A stretch of 15,335 nucleotides of DNA from Lachnospiraceae bacterium UBA1753 (GCA_002317595.1 DCHL01000171.1:30208-45542), one strand, 5' to 3'; positions 8,601 through 15,153 are shown, counted from the first letter of the stretch. Program-made: numbers and translations. The notes: a model not told the origin generated them from the letters alone.

Positions 8601-8802
8601 TCATATCCTTGATTACACGTGTAAGTACATGTCCGATATGGGGCTTTCCGTTTGCGGTCGGAGGTCCGTCATAAAATGTATATGTAGGGCCTTCCTTGCG
8701 GTTCTCCATACTCTTTCTGAAAATGTCTTCTTTTTTCCAGAACTTCTCGATCTCTTTCTCACGCTCGACGAAGTTCATGGTGGTGTCAACCTTCTTGTAC
8801 AT
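5611..8802 (-). CDS. ileS: Isoleucyl-tRNA synthetase (long, IleRS2-like)
   Basis: This enzyme charges tRNA-Ile with isoleucine. It is a class I synthetase with HIGH at 55-58 and KMSKS at 615-619. The editing domain inserted between them shows TTTPWTLASN (223-232) and GIVHIAPAFGEDD (327-339). Cysteine pairs resembling zinc ligands occur at 182-185, 412-415, 484-487 and 524-527. At 1063 residues it is longer than the classical bacterial type of about 930. The motif CWFDSGAMPFAQHHYPF at 541-557 and the C-terminal part resemble the eukaryote-like IleRS2 branch, known from established work to include naturally mupirocin-tolerant enzymes. That tolerance is an inference here. The start follows AAAGGAG with normal spacing. 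Expression is controlled by the T-box leader upstream. Confidence 0.97.
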   Translation of the reverse strand: MYKKVDTTMNFVEREKEIEKFWKKEDIFRKSMENRKEGPTYTFYDGPPTANGKPHIGHVLTRVIKDMIPRYRTMKGYMVPRKAGWDTHGLPVELEVEKKLGLDGKEQIEEYGLDPFIKECKESVWKYKGMWEDFSGTVGFWADMDDPYVTYHDDFIESEWWALKTIWDKGLLYKGFKIVPYCPRCGTPLSSHEVAQGYKTLKERTAVVRFKITGEDAYFLAWTTTPWTLASNIALCVNPEETYAKVKAADGYTYIMAKALLDSVLGAIQREEGVPAYEILETYTGKDLEYKEYEPLYQCAADCAAKQHKKAFFVYCDDYVTMSDGTGIVHIAPAFGEDDARVGRKYDAPFVQMVDEHGVMKEETPFAGMRAKPTQKEIEAGAVNCDPEVLKELDARGILFSAPKVEHDYPHCWRCDTPLLYFARESWFIKMTAVRDDLVRNNKTVNWIPPTIGEGRFGNWLENIQDWGVSRNRYWGTPLNIWECPDCGKQICIGSREDLKAASGREDALSVELHRPYIDEFTCNCPECGGSMKRVPEVIDCWFDSGAMPFAQHHYPFENKDLFEQQFPAQFISEAVDQTRGWFYSLMAESTLLFNKSPYENVIVLGLVLDENGEKMSKSKGNAVDPFEALETYGADAVRWYFYINSAPWLPNRFDGKAVQEKERKFLGTLWNTYAFYVLYADIDNFDPTKYELDYDKLNVMDKWLLSKLNTAVGLVDENLGGYKIPEAARVLNDFVDEMSNWYVRRSRERFWAKGMEQDKINAYMTLYTALVEISKAAAPMIPFMTEEIYQNLVCSVDSSAPESIHLCDFPVPDRKFIDKDLEDAMEEILEIVVMGRACRNASNIKNRQPIGQMFVKADKVLEGYYADIIKDELNVKNIAFTDDVRDFTSYAFKPQLKTVGPKYGKQLGGIKQYLETLDGNAAMDTLKSEGALKFNVGDVEVALAEEDLLIEMTQKEGYVSQEDGSVTVVLDTNLSDELIEEGFVLEIISKIQTMRKDIDFEVTDRINVYMNGNEKLQALAVANKEAISGKVLATEIVVGSMDGTSKEWNVNGEKVTIGVKKN

Positions 8803-8847
8803 GAGTTGTTCTCCTTTCTATACACCTTTCCTTATCAACAACTTGAT

Positions 8848-8914
8848 GTAAAGCGGATATTCGCAATCCGCTTCGCAACTCTAACGCAGGCTGCTTCGCA
8901 GCTTGTCTGCGTTC
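8848..8914 (-). repeat. Double-hairpin repeat in the ileS leader
   Basis: On the minus strand this reads as two hairpins. The first pairs AACGCAG with CTGCGTT and contains an inner GCTGC/GCAGC. The second pairs AAGCGGAT with ATCCGCTT around TGCGAAT. A second copy, sharing the spans GAACGCAG, CTGCGTT and GCGAAGCGGATTGCGAAT, is at 12047-12103. This copy sits between the T-box terminator and the ileS ribosome binding site, so it would be in the read-through mRNA. It looks like a dispersed palindromic (REP-like) repeat. Confidence 0.7.
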
Positions 8915-8956
8915 AAAAAATATAAAAGCCCACCGTCCTGTAACAGGACGAGGGCT
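8915..8956 (-). terminator. T-box regulated terminator
   Basis: On the minus strand AGCCC and CGTCCTG pair with CAGGACG and GGGCT around TTA, then TTTATATTTTTT follows. The upstream arm overlaps the sequence just after the T-box core, as needed for the terminator/antiterminator switch. Confidence 0.9.
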
Positions 8957-9165
8957 TATCTCGCTTAACCACCTATTACATCTGCGTACCATCATACGCG
9001 CTCCCCCTGACGCAGGGACTCTCGCCGGCAGCTAATTGCAGATGCTTTCACCGTCGGGACTCGGAAGTGATCTTCAACCTGCTGCTACTCTGACCGGTCT
9101 TACACCATCACCGGCTCGCTGAACATTTGACTACAGGTCTACTGTCTTCGTCATAGTCTTTGCTA
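8921..9165 (-). promoter_or_regulatory. T-box riboswitch, Ile specifier AUC, upstream of ileS
   Basis: This leader senses uncharged tRNA-Ile and allows ileS transcription when charging is low. Visible parts in minus-strand order are: Stem I, with a kink-turn region (GACGAAGACAGTAG), a distal AGCGAGCCGGTGATGG segment pairing back to ACCGGT, and a specifier loop GAAGATCACTTCC with codon ATC at 9069-9071; a Stem III hairpin GCGTA/TACGC (near 8984-9000); the T-box sequence AGGTGGTTAAGCGA at 8961-8974, which carries the TGG that pairs with the tRNA acceptor end; and the terminator at 8921-8956. The specifier matches the gene it controls. The T-box core differs slightly from the usual AGGGTGGNACCGCG. 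Confidence 0.95.
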
Positions 9166-9175
9166 TTTCGTGCAT

Positions 9176-9205
9176 ATTTTAATTGTCCAATGGGAGATTT
9201 GTCAA
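9176..9205 (-). promoter_or_regulatory. Sigma-A promoter of the ileS T-box transcript
   Basis: A consensus -35 TTGACA (9200-9205) and -10 TAAAAT (9176-9181) are 18 bp apart, placing the transcription start just upstream of Stem I of the T-box. A second TTGACA lies about 9 bp further upstream on the same strand. Confidence 0.75.
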
Positions 9206-9290
9206 GACTGTCAAAAGAATTTCTACAAGGTATTGCGGCTTCTAATATATATACTGGTGCAAGGACTTGGGACTTTTTGTTTCTCGCCTT

Positions 9291-9619
9291 TGTATAGGCT
9301 CGCCTCTTGTACCAGGATTTGCCCTATACAAATTTCCACCCCTCATTTGATTAGGATATTGGCTATCCAGTCAATTCCTTTCTACCCAATAACTCAATTT
9401 GATTTCTTTTATTGGCTATTTCATGATCTTGGCAGATAGCCATAACAATCCAAATGGAAACCTATATTAACAACTATAGGCTCACCAGCAGATTTCAATA
9501 TCACCCTATAACCCAGCGAAGTCTCTTGTATTGGCTATTATGCGTTTTCACTCAGTAGCCAATATACTTTCCAAAAGTGTTGTATTGGCTATAATGCTTT
9601 CTCTCCTCGCAGCCTATAC
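9291..9619. repeat. Degenerate tandem hairpin array, about six units
   Basis: Left arms of the type TATTGG(CTA) or TATAGG start at 9293, 9357, 9410, 9475, 9529 and 9583. The intervals are 64, 53, 65, 54 and 54, that is, a unit of about 54 bp with two extra steps of about 11 bp. Each left arm is matched 25-30 bp later by a right arm such as TAGCCAATA or CCTATACA. The best units are 9291-9330 and 9529-9566. A possible seventh, with different arms (TCCGT/ACGGA), lies at 9643-9668. Together with the flanking DNA (9206-9290 and 9620-9700), where I see nothing else, this fills the gap between the ileS promoter and the small-RNA element. No convincing gene was found. Confidence 0.75.
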
Positions 9620-9702
9620 TCTTCCTCAAATACCCCTAGGTTTCCGTACAAAGCAATCCTTCTGACGGACATTCACAATGCGCGAATTAATTTAAATAAA
9701 CA

Positions 9703-9830
9703 AGAAAAATTACCCCTGAAAAGGGAGGATGCCAGGTGGTAAACCACCTGGCATTTATGAAAAAGTTTTATTTAGTATAGTTTATAAAAACTATTGGGCG
9801 TCTCGTTTAATGTAACTACAGTATATAAAT
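9703..9830 (-). ncRNA. Putative small RNA, copy 2 (stem-loop with anti-Shine-Dalgarno block)
   Basis: This is a proposed leftward transcript from the promoter at 9837-9865. Its conserved end contains CTTTTTCAT (9757-9765), a 12-bp perfect stem at 9729-9754 (ATGCCAGGTGGT with ACCACCTGGCAT), then CCTCCCTTTTC. A small CCCT/AGGG stem-loop follows, running into TAATTTTTCTT at about 9704-9711, which would serve as terminator. Order and spacing match copy 1 at 292-357, while the stem sequence differs. On the plus strand the same DNA gives GGGAGG, hairpin, then ATG at 9757 opening only seven codons (MKKFYLV). The short frame makes a peptide less likely for this copy. The RNA is inferred from sequence only. 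Confidence 0.5.
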
Positions 9831-9836
9831 CATATT

Positions 9837-9895
9837 TGTATAAGATTTTATTGCAAATTTAACAATCTGAATACAATTTGTAAACATAATATGAA
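9837..9895 (-). promoter_or_regulatory. Promoter with 11-bp repeats resembling PhoP boxes
   Basis: On the minus strand the hexamers TTCATA (9890-9895), TTTACA (9879-9884), TATTCA (9868-9873) and TTAAAT (9857-9862) follow at exact 11-bp steps. A -35 TTGTTA (9860-9865) and -10 TATACA (9837-9842) are 17 bp apart, so the last repeat overlaps the -35. The layout parallels that at 392-445. It lies directly after the cyclophilin gene stop, and no terminator was seen between them. Confidence 0.45.
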
Positions 9896-9923
9896 CGAAA
9901 CGCTTTGTTATGTCTACTGAATA

Positions 9924-10445
9924 CTAAGCTTTTTCAGGTTCAGGGTACTCTACTCCGAAGGTCTCAACAGTAACTGTCTCCATCACCTGGGGTTCAAGAG
10001 GTCTGTCGCTCCAGTCAGTTCTGACCTTTGCGATGTTGTTTACAGCCTCCTGTCCTTCGATTACCTTGCCGAATGCTGCATACTCGCCATCAAGATGAGG
10101 AGATTTTGCATGCATTACGAAGAACTGTGATCCTGCTGAGTTAGGCATCATGCTTCTTGCCATTGAGAGAACTCCCACATCATGCTGCAGGTCATTTGCG
10201 AATCCATTGTGTGAGAACTCGCCCTTGATTGAGTAACCAGGACCTCCCATTCCTGTGCCTTCAGGATCTCCACCCTGAATCATGAAGCCGGGAATAACTC
10301 TGTGAAAAATTAATCCGTTGTAAAATCCCTTGTTTACAAGGCTGATGAAATTGTTGACCGTGTTGGGTGCAATCTCAGGATACAGTTCTGCCTTCATGAC
10401 ATCGCCGTTAGCCATTGTAAATGTAACAATAGGGTTCTGTGCCAT
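9924..10445 (-). CDS. Cyclophilin-type peptidyl-prolyl cis-trans isomerase
   Basis: This 173-residue single-domain cyclophilin speeds proline isomerisation during protein folding. The catalytic arginine is Arg49 in FHRVIPGFMIQGGD (47-60), followed by the hydrophobic pocket residues Phe53, Met54 and Gln57. Further pocket residues lie in GSQFFVMHAK (105-114) and HLDGEYAAFG (117-126). The position of the tryptophan that gives strong cyclosporin binding in human CypA is His117, as in many bacterial cyclophilins. No signal peptide is present, so it is cytoplasmic. The start follows AAGGAGG with normal spacing. It begins 51 bp after the symporter gene with no promoter or terminator recognised between them, suggesting co-transcription. 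Confidence 0.96.
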   Translation of the reverse strand: MAQNPIVTFTMANGDVMKAELYPEIAPNTVNNFISLVNKGFYNGLIFHRVIPGFMIQGGDPEGTGMGGPGYSIKGEFSHNGFANDLQHDVGVLSMARSMMPNSAGSQFFVMHAKSPHLDGEYAAFGKVIEGQEAVNNIAKVRTDWSDRPLEPQVMETVTVETFGVEYPEPEKA

Positions 10446-10496
10446 CTATTTATCCTCCTTAGTAGCGATTGTGTTCGCATATTTTTCAGATGTGCT

Positions 10497-12032
10497 CTAC
10501 TGCTCCTTAGCCTTCTCATCCCATACAGGCACGTCAATTCCTGCAACCTCTGATGTGAAAGGTGTTCCATCTGCCTTCTCAAAGTGAAGCTGAGCCTTCT
10601 TTACATACTTGAAGCCGATGTACAGAAGAGGGATGTTGCAGTATGCAATAAGAATGTTTGCAAAGTCTGACAGATCCCAGAGAGCGCCGAGGTCCATACC
10701 AACGATGCTTGTAAGCATACCGAAGCAGATAACTACAATATCAATGATTCTGATGACATTGATGAATGTCTTGCTCTGGCTGATTCTGTTTGCACAAATC
10801 TCAGAGAATGACATGAATCCAAGGAGACATGTGAATGCGAAAAGTCCAAAGCAAAGTGAAACAAGCAGTGTCACAGCAGAATTAAAGGCTGTTCCAGGTG
10901 TGAGCTCCGCAACAGATGCGAGATACTTGGGAAGCTTACCAAGCTCGAACCATGCATCAGCTGAATCTGTAAGCCAAACGCGGCCCATGATTACTACGAA
11001 TCCAGTAAGCGTACAGATAACGATGGTATCAAGGAATACACCGAGGGACTGAACACAGCCCTGATCACAGGGATGCTTTGCATCAGATGCAGCTGCAGGC
11101 ATTGTGATGGTACCCTGACCTGCCTCATTACTCATGAGGCCTCTCTTAACACCCTGCATAAGAGCAACTCCAAAAGCTCCACCGAATACTGCCTCGGGCT
11201 TGAAGGCCTCTGTTACTACTGCGTAGAAGAACCAAGGGATTCTGGGGATGTTGAGAAGAATGAGAACGATAACTGTGAGTACATACACAACAGCCATCAC
11301 GGGTACAAGAATATCTGTAACCTTTGAAATCTTCTTTGTTCCACCGAAGGAAACTGCAACAACTGCAACAATAACAACCACAAAACCAATCCAGTAAACT
11401 GCATGTGTTGTAGGAAGCTCTGTTCCTGAGATAATGCTTGCAATCTGTCCCATTGCTGAAACGGAGTTGAAGCCCTGTGCGGGGAAGCAGAGAATAGCGT
11501 AGATGATATACATAACTGAAAGGATGACACCTACGATAGAAGAATTCTTGAGGAGCTTTCTTCCATAGAAGGAAAGACCTCCGATATATTCATCGTCCTT
11601 CTTCTCCTTGAAAATCTGTGAAAGTGTTGACTCAACAAATGCTGTTGCCATTCCGAAGAAGGCAGAAACCCACATCCAGAGAAGGGCTCCAGGACCACCA
11701 ACTGATACAGCACCAGTAACACCAAGGATGTTTCCAGGACCTACTCTCATGGCTGTTGAGAGGAAGAAAGAAGCAAGGGGTGAAATACCTGTCTTTGCCT
11801 TTGTCTCCTTTAATACCTTGATTCCGTATTTGAACTTACGTATCTGGATAAAATTAAGACGAATCGTGAAGTAGATTCCTGATCCGATAAGAAGAATGAT
11901 TGCCAGTGTGAAATTACCGAGAATGGGAATATTTGCATACCACTCAAAGTTAGTGGGAAAATCCCAGAACAGATCTGATACGACCTGAATCTTACCGCAG
12001 ACTGCAGTAATAAATGCTAATAATGCCTCCAT
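10497..12032 (-). CDS. Sodium:amino-acid symporter, AGCS family (divergent)
   Basis: This is an inner-membrane protein of 511 residues with about 11 hydrophobic segments, predicted to import a small amino acid (alanine or glycine in characterised relatives) with sodium. Family motifs are GPGNILGVTGAVSVGGPGALLWMW (98-121) and MSNEAGQGTITMPAAA (300-315). Here NEAGQG replaces the usual NEAGLGS, and the HGG segment seen in the other symporter of this window is absent, so substrate may differ. The frame stays open 18 codons upstream to 12086, but that part is encoded by the double-hairpin repeat. The start chosen at 12032 (MEALLAF) has GGGAG eight bases upstream. It follows the MFS gene by 90 bp and precedes the cyclophilin gene. 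Confidence 0.93.
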   Translation of the reverse strand: MEALLAFITAVCGKIQVVSDLFWDFPTNFEWYANIPILGNFTLAIILLIGSGIYFTIRLNFIQIRKFKYGIKVLKETKAKTGISPLASFFLSTAMRVGPGNILGVTGAVSVGGPGALLWMWVSAFFGMATAFVESTLSQIFKEKKDDEYIGGLSFYGRKLLKNSSIVGVILSVMYIIYAILCFPAQGFNSVSAMGQIASIISGTELPTTHAVYWIGFVVVIVAVVAVSFGGTKKISKVTDILVPVMAVVYVLTVIVLILLNIPRIPWFFYAVVTEAFKPEAVFGGAFGVALMQGVKRGLMSNEAGQGTITMPAAASDAKHPCDQGCVQSLGVFLDTIVICTLTGFVVIMGRVWLTDSADAWFELGKLPKYLASVAELTPGTAFNSAVTLLVSLCFGLFAFTCLLGFMSFSEICANRISQSKTFINVIRIIDIVVICFGMLTSIVGMDLGALWDLSDFANILIAYCNIPLLYIGFKYVKKAQLHFEKADGTPFTSEVAGIDVPVWDEKAKEQ

Positions 12033-12046
12033 TATTTTTCTCCCTT

Positions 12047-12103
12047 GTAAAGCGGACATTCGCAATCCGCTTCGCTTCTTGCTCATGAACGCAGGCTGCG
12101 TTC
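12047..12103 (-). repeat. Double-hairpin repeat upstream of the AGCS symporter gene
   Basis: This is the shorter second copy of the element at 8848-8914. On the minus strand AACGCAG pairs with CTGCGTT and AAGCGGAT with TCCGCTT. It fills most of the 90-bp gap between the MFS and symporter genes and ends 2 bp before the symporter's ribosome binding site region. It lacks the inner GCTGC/GCAGC segment of the ileS copy. Confidence 0.7.
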
Positions 12104-12122
12104 AAAATATTAATAGTTACAT

Positions 12123-13355
12123 CTATGCTTTCTCTGACTTCTGCAGCAGGATAAATCCAAACGCAAACAGAACCATCAGGGAGAGTATACCAATTCTTGA
12201 AGAGTGCAGGAACAGTGAACATCCCGCAACAATGAGCGGACCAAGAAAATCCGCGAACTTTCCGAAGATGTCGAAAAGTCCAAAGTATTCACTTGCTTCA
12301 TCCTTTGGGATGAGCTTACCAAAATGAGACCTTGAGAGAGCCTGTATTCCGCCCTGGCACATTCCTACCATGACCGCCAGCACCCAGAACTCCCAGGCCT
12401 GCGACAACCTGAAGCCCCAGAGACAGATGAATGCGTACATGATAATAAATATTTTTATCATCAGCACAGTTCCATACCGCTCAGCAAGGCTTGCTGCAAG
12501 TAGCGCACAGGGGAATGCCACGAACTGCGTCAGCAGAAGTGCAAGAATAAGGGATACGGAATCTATTCCCATTTCGCTTCCATAGGTTGTAGCCATGGAA
12601 ATAATCGTGTACACTCCATCAATGAACAGGAAGTACGCCAGGATGTAGTAGAACAGCTTCTTATCCCTTCTGATCTTCCCAAAGGTCTTCTTCAGTCTTA
12701 CAAAAGTGTTCGATACCAGATTGCTGGTCCTCTCCACAAAATGAACCTGCTTAACATTCCTGAAAAGTGGGATTGAAAGCAGTGCCCACCATAATATCGT
12801 AACCAGGAAGGATACTCTCATTGCACCGTCGTCATCAAGGCCGAAGGGCTTTACAAAAATAATCACGATTCCTGCAACAAATGGAATGCAGCTTCCGATA
12901 TATCCCATTGCATATCCCATGGAAGATAGGTAGTCCATCCTGTCATCATCAGCGACATCAGTCAGCATCGCATCGTAGAGCATGTTGCAGGCATTGTACC
13001 CGATTCTTGATATGAGAAAAAATAACAGAAATGTCATCCATCCTGTGGAAAAGGTAAAGCAGATGGCTGCAATTATTCCCATTGCAAGAAAGAACGCGAA
13101 TATTTTTTTCCGAAAGTCCTTGTAATCTGCAAAGGCACCGATAATGGGCGAAAGGACTGCCAGTATCAGCACAGACACGGAAGTTGCAGTGCCCCAGAGT
13201 GAGGTGGCATAGTCAAGCATGCCCTCTCGCTCCGCCATCATTCTGAAATAGATGGGTATGGTAGCTGTGAGAATCATGATAAATGCAGAGTTGGCCACAT
13301 CGTAAAGCACCCAGCTTTTTTCAGTTTTGTTCAGCCTAAGCGAGTTCTTTCCCAT
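12123..13355 (-). CDS. MFS transporter, UMF1/Atg22-like
   Basis: This is a 410-residue integral membrane protein with about 12 predicted membrane segments. The N-terminal SWVLYDVANSAF (14-25) is characteristic of the Atg22-like (UMF1) branch of the major facilitator superfamily. Charged cytoplasmic loops follow, for example DYKDFRKK near 76-83. Fungal Atg22 exports amino acids from vacuoles, and bacterial members are mostly uncharacterised; the AGCS genes on both sides make an amino-acid or small-metabolite role plausible but unproven. The start has GGGAGAG upstream and a promoter just beyond it. The gene is separated from the first AGCS gene by a terminator, and it probably leads a three-gene transcript with the second AGCS and cyclophilin genes. 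Confidence 0.9.
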   Translation of the reverse strand: MGKNSLRLNKTEKSWVLYDVANSAFIMILTATIPIYFRMMAEREGMLDYATSLWGTATSVSVLILAVLSPIIGAFADYKDFRKKIFAFFLAMGIIAAICFTFSTGWMTFLLFFLISRIGYNACNMLYDAMLTDVADDDRMDYLSSMGYAMGYIGSCIPFVAGIVIIFVKPFGLDDDGAMRVSFLVTILWWALLSIPLFRNVKQVHFVERTSNLVSNTFVRLKKTFGKIRRDKKLFYYILAYFLFIDGVYTIISMATTYGSEMGIDSVSLILALLLTQFVAFPCALLAASLAERYGTVLMIKIFIIMYAFICLWGFRLSQAWEFWVLAVMVGMCQGGIQALSRSHFGKLIPKDEASEYFGLFDIFGKFADFLGPLIVAGCSLFLHSSRIGILSLMVLFAFGFILLQKSEKA

Positions 13356-13386
13356 ATCTCTCCCGTAAATCCCAAAAATCGTCTCT

Positions 13387-13414
13387 ATTTTATCACAAAT
13401 TGTATTGTTGTAAA
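13387..13414 (-). promoter_or_regulatory. Putative sigma-A promoter of the MFS gene
   Basis: The -35 hexamer TTTACA (13409-13414) and -10 hexamer TAAAAT (13387-13392) are 16 bp apart, about 30 bp from the start codon. It lies downstream of the terminator at 13467-13506, so it would drive the MFS, symporter and cyclophilin genes. Confidence 0.5.
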
Positions 13415-13466
13415 AGATGCGATGGACTATTTCACACTGAGCATTGTGGCCATATTTTATCAGCTA

Positions 13467-13506
13467 CAAAAAGGAAACTGCCGCATCGTATATTGCGGCA
13501 GTCCCT
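13467..13506 (-). terminator. Intrinsic terminator of the first AGCS gene
   Basis: On the minus strand GGGACTGCCGCA pairs with TGCGGCAGTTTCC around a short AT-rich loop and is followed by TTTCCTTTTTG. It lies 24 bp after the symporter stop codon. Confidence 0.88.
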
Positions 13507-13529
13507 TATGAATGTCATACTAGTCAGGT

Positions 13530-15035
13530 TTACTCTGCTCCGTTCTTAACCTCTACGGCTTCCTCTTCCTGAATGTCACCGAACATTGAGAGCATAGGCT
13601 CTACTGAATTATCGCCATGAATCTTACGGTCTACAAAGTTCTTTGTACAAGCCATGACCTGAGGTGAAAGTACAAGAACACCGATAAGGTTGGGAAGCAT
13701 CATAAGACCATTGAAGGTATCTGAAATATCCCATGCAAGCTGTGCCTCCATTACTGAGCCAGCAAGCACGATAAGCACGAATACGATTCTGTAGGGAAGG
13801 ACACCCTTCTCACCAAAGATATATCTGCAGGCTGTTGCACCATAGTGGCTCCATCCAAGTACGGTTGAGTAAGCGAACAGAAGGATTGCAATTGCAATGA
13901 ATGCTGCTCCTACAGGTCCGAATACCTGAGAGAATGAGTAGCTCATAAGAGCGCTTGATCCACCAATCTCATCGAGAACGCTCTGAACTGCCTCACCCGT
14001 TGTAAGGTCAATCGCACCAGAACCGAGGATTGTGATGGCTGTAAGTGTACAAACGATGATGGTATCAGCAAATACCTCAAAGATTCCCCACATACCCTGA
14101 CGAACGGGCTCTCTTACGTTTGATGAAGAGTGTACCATAACGGAAGAACCAAGACCGGCCTCGTTTGAGAATACACCACGCTTGAATCCCATCTTCATTG
14201 CCATTGCAAGACCAGCACCAAATCCGCCACCTGCAACTGCCTTGATTGAGAAAGCACCCTTGAAGATTGCTACAAAGATTGCAGGAATCATGTCTACATG
14301 AAGAAGGATGATGATGACTGCTCCTACAAAGTAAAGGATAACCATGAAAGGAACAAGCTTCTCTGTGATAGATGCAATTCTCTTAAGTCCGCCGACAACA
14401 ACGGCACCAACTGCTACGAAAAGGAATACGCCAACAGCAATCTTGGGAATACCAAATGCTGAATTTACGTTTGAAACCATTGAGTTGACCTGGCTCATGT
14501 TTCCAATACCGAAGGAAGCAAGGAGACAGAAGAATGAGAAGAGGATTGCAAGTACAGTACCGATTCCCTTACATCCCTTCTTTGCTCCAAGACCGTCACG
14601 AAGGTAGTACATTGCACCACCGTGCCACTCTCCGTCCTCTCCCCTACGTCTGTAGAGAATACCAAGAACGTTCTCTGAGTAGTTGGTCATCATTCCAAAG
14701 AAAGCGATAAGCCACATCCAGAATACTGCACCAGGACCACCTGTTGCGATAGCACCTGCAACACCTACGATGTTACCTGTACCTACTGTAGCAGCAAGTG
14801 CTGTACAGAGCGACTGGAACTGTGAAATTGTCTTGTCATTGGTGTGACCTGTTACATGCTTGTCCTTGAAGATGGCACCGATCGTATTCTTCATCCAGTA
14901 CTTAATATGAGTAACCTGGAAGAAACCGGTCAGGATTGTCATCAGGACACCAACAAATCCGAGAAGGATAAGTGCAGGCCAGCCCCAGACCATACCATTT
15001 ATGGTATCGTTGACGTTGGTAATAATCTCAATCAT
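13530..15035 (-). CDS. Sodium:alanine/glycine symporter, AGCS family
   Basis: This is a 501-residue inner-membrane symporter predicted to import alanine or glycine with sodium. Canonical family motifs are present: GTGNIVGVAGAIATGGPGAVFWMW (85-108), HGGAMYYLRDGLG (138-150) and FSNEAGLGSSVMVHSSS (289-305). About 11 membrane segments are expected. The start follows AGGAGGAGAATT. The C-terminus is acidic (EEEAVEVKNGAE). It differs clearly from the other AGCS protein in the window (NEAGLGSS versus NEAGQGTI), so the two are not a recent duplicate. It stands alone between terminators on both sides, with its own promoter and three palindromes in the upstream region. Confidence 0.96.
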   Translation of the reverse strand: MIEIITNVNDTINGMVWGWPALILLGFVGVLMTILTGFFQVTHIKYWMKNTIGAIFKDKHVTGHTNDKTISQFQSLCTALAATVGTGNIVGVAGAIATGGPGAVFWMWLIAFFGMMTNYSENVLGILYRRRGEDGEWHGGAMYYLRDGLGAKKGCKGIGTVLAILFSFFCLLASFGIGNMSQVNSMVSNVNSAFGIPKIAVGVFLFVAVGAVVVGGLKRIASITEKLVPFMVILYFVGAVIIILLHVDMIPAIFVAIFKGAFSIKAVAGGGFGAGLAMAMKMGFKRGVFSNEAGLGSSVMVHSSSNVREPVRQGMWGIFEVFADTIIVCTLTAITILGSGAIDLTTGEAVQSVLDEIGGSSALMSYSFSQVFGPVGAAFIAIAILLFAYSTVLGWSHYGATACRYIFGEKGVLPYRIVFVLIVLAGSVMEAQLAWDISDTFNGLMMLPNLIGVLVLSPQVMACTKNFVDRKIHGDNSVEPMLSMFGDIQEEEAVEVKNGAE

Positions 15036-15076
15036 AATTCTCCTCCTAAACTAACTGCTTGCTACGATGTTATATT

Positions 15077-15084
15077 TGTATACA
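15077..15084. promoter_or_regulatory. TGTATACA palindrome in the AGCS leader
   Basis: An 8-bp perfect palindrome TGTATACA is followed directly by TGTATGCA, so it may be a double site. It lies about 42 bp upstream of the symporter start codon, within the predicted leader. It is the same core as the twin sites before the hydratase gene. Confidence 0.4.
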
Positions 15085-15112
15085 TGTATGCAGTATTGAT
15101 TATAATAATAGA

Positions 15113-15133
15113 CGTAACCGATTATCGATTACG
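15113..15133. promoter_or_regulatory. 21-bp palindrome in the AGCS leader, operator candidate
   Basis: CGTAACCGAT and ATCGATTACG form a 21-bp inverted repeat around one central base, with a single mismatched pair. It lies roughly 14-34 bases downstream of the predicted transcription start, a common position for a repressor site. It could alternatively form an RNA hairpin in the leader. Confidence 0.45.
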
Positions 15134-15153
15134 CCTTTGTAATGATGGTGGTT

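Noticed and set aside
8227..8925. Plus-strand open frame of 232 codons opposite the 5' end of ileS
   Set aside because: It is antisense to a strongly supported gene, has no ribosome binding site, and resembles no protein; it is a shadow of ileS codon bias.
9170..9439. Plus-strand open frame of 89 codons between the T-box and the hairpin array
   Set aside because: It overlaps the ileS promoter and array units, has no good ribosome binding site, and its cysteine/aromatic-rich translation looks like read-through of repeats.
12033..12086. 18-codon upstream extension of the second AGCS gene
   Set aside because: The extension is encoded by the double-hairpin repeat, while GGGAG sits correctly before the ATG at 12030-12032 and the protein then starts like its family.
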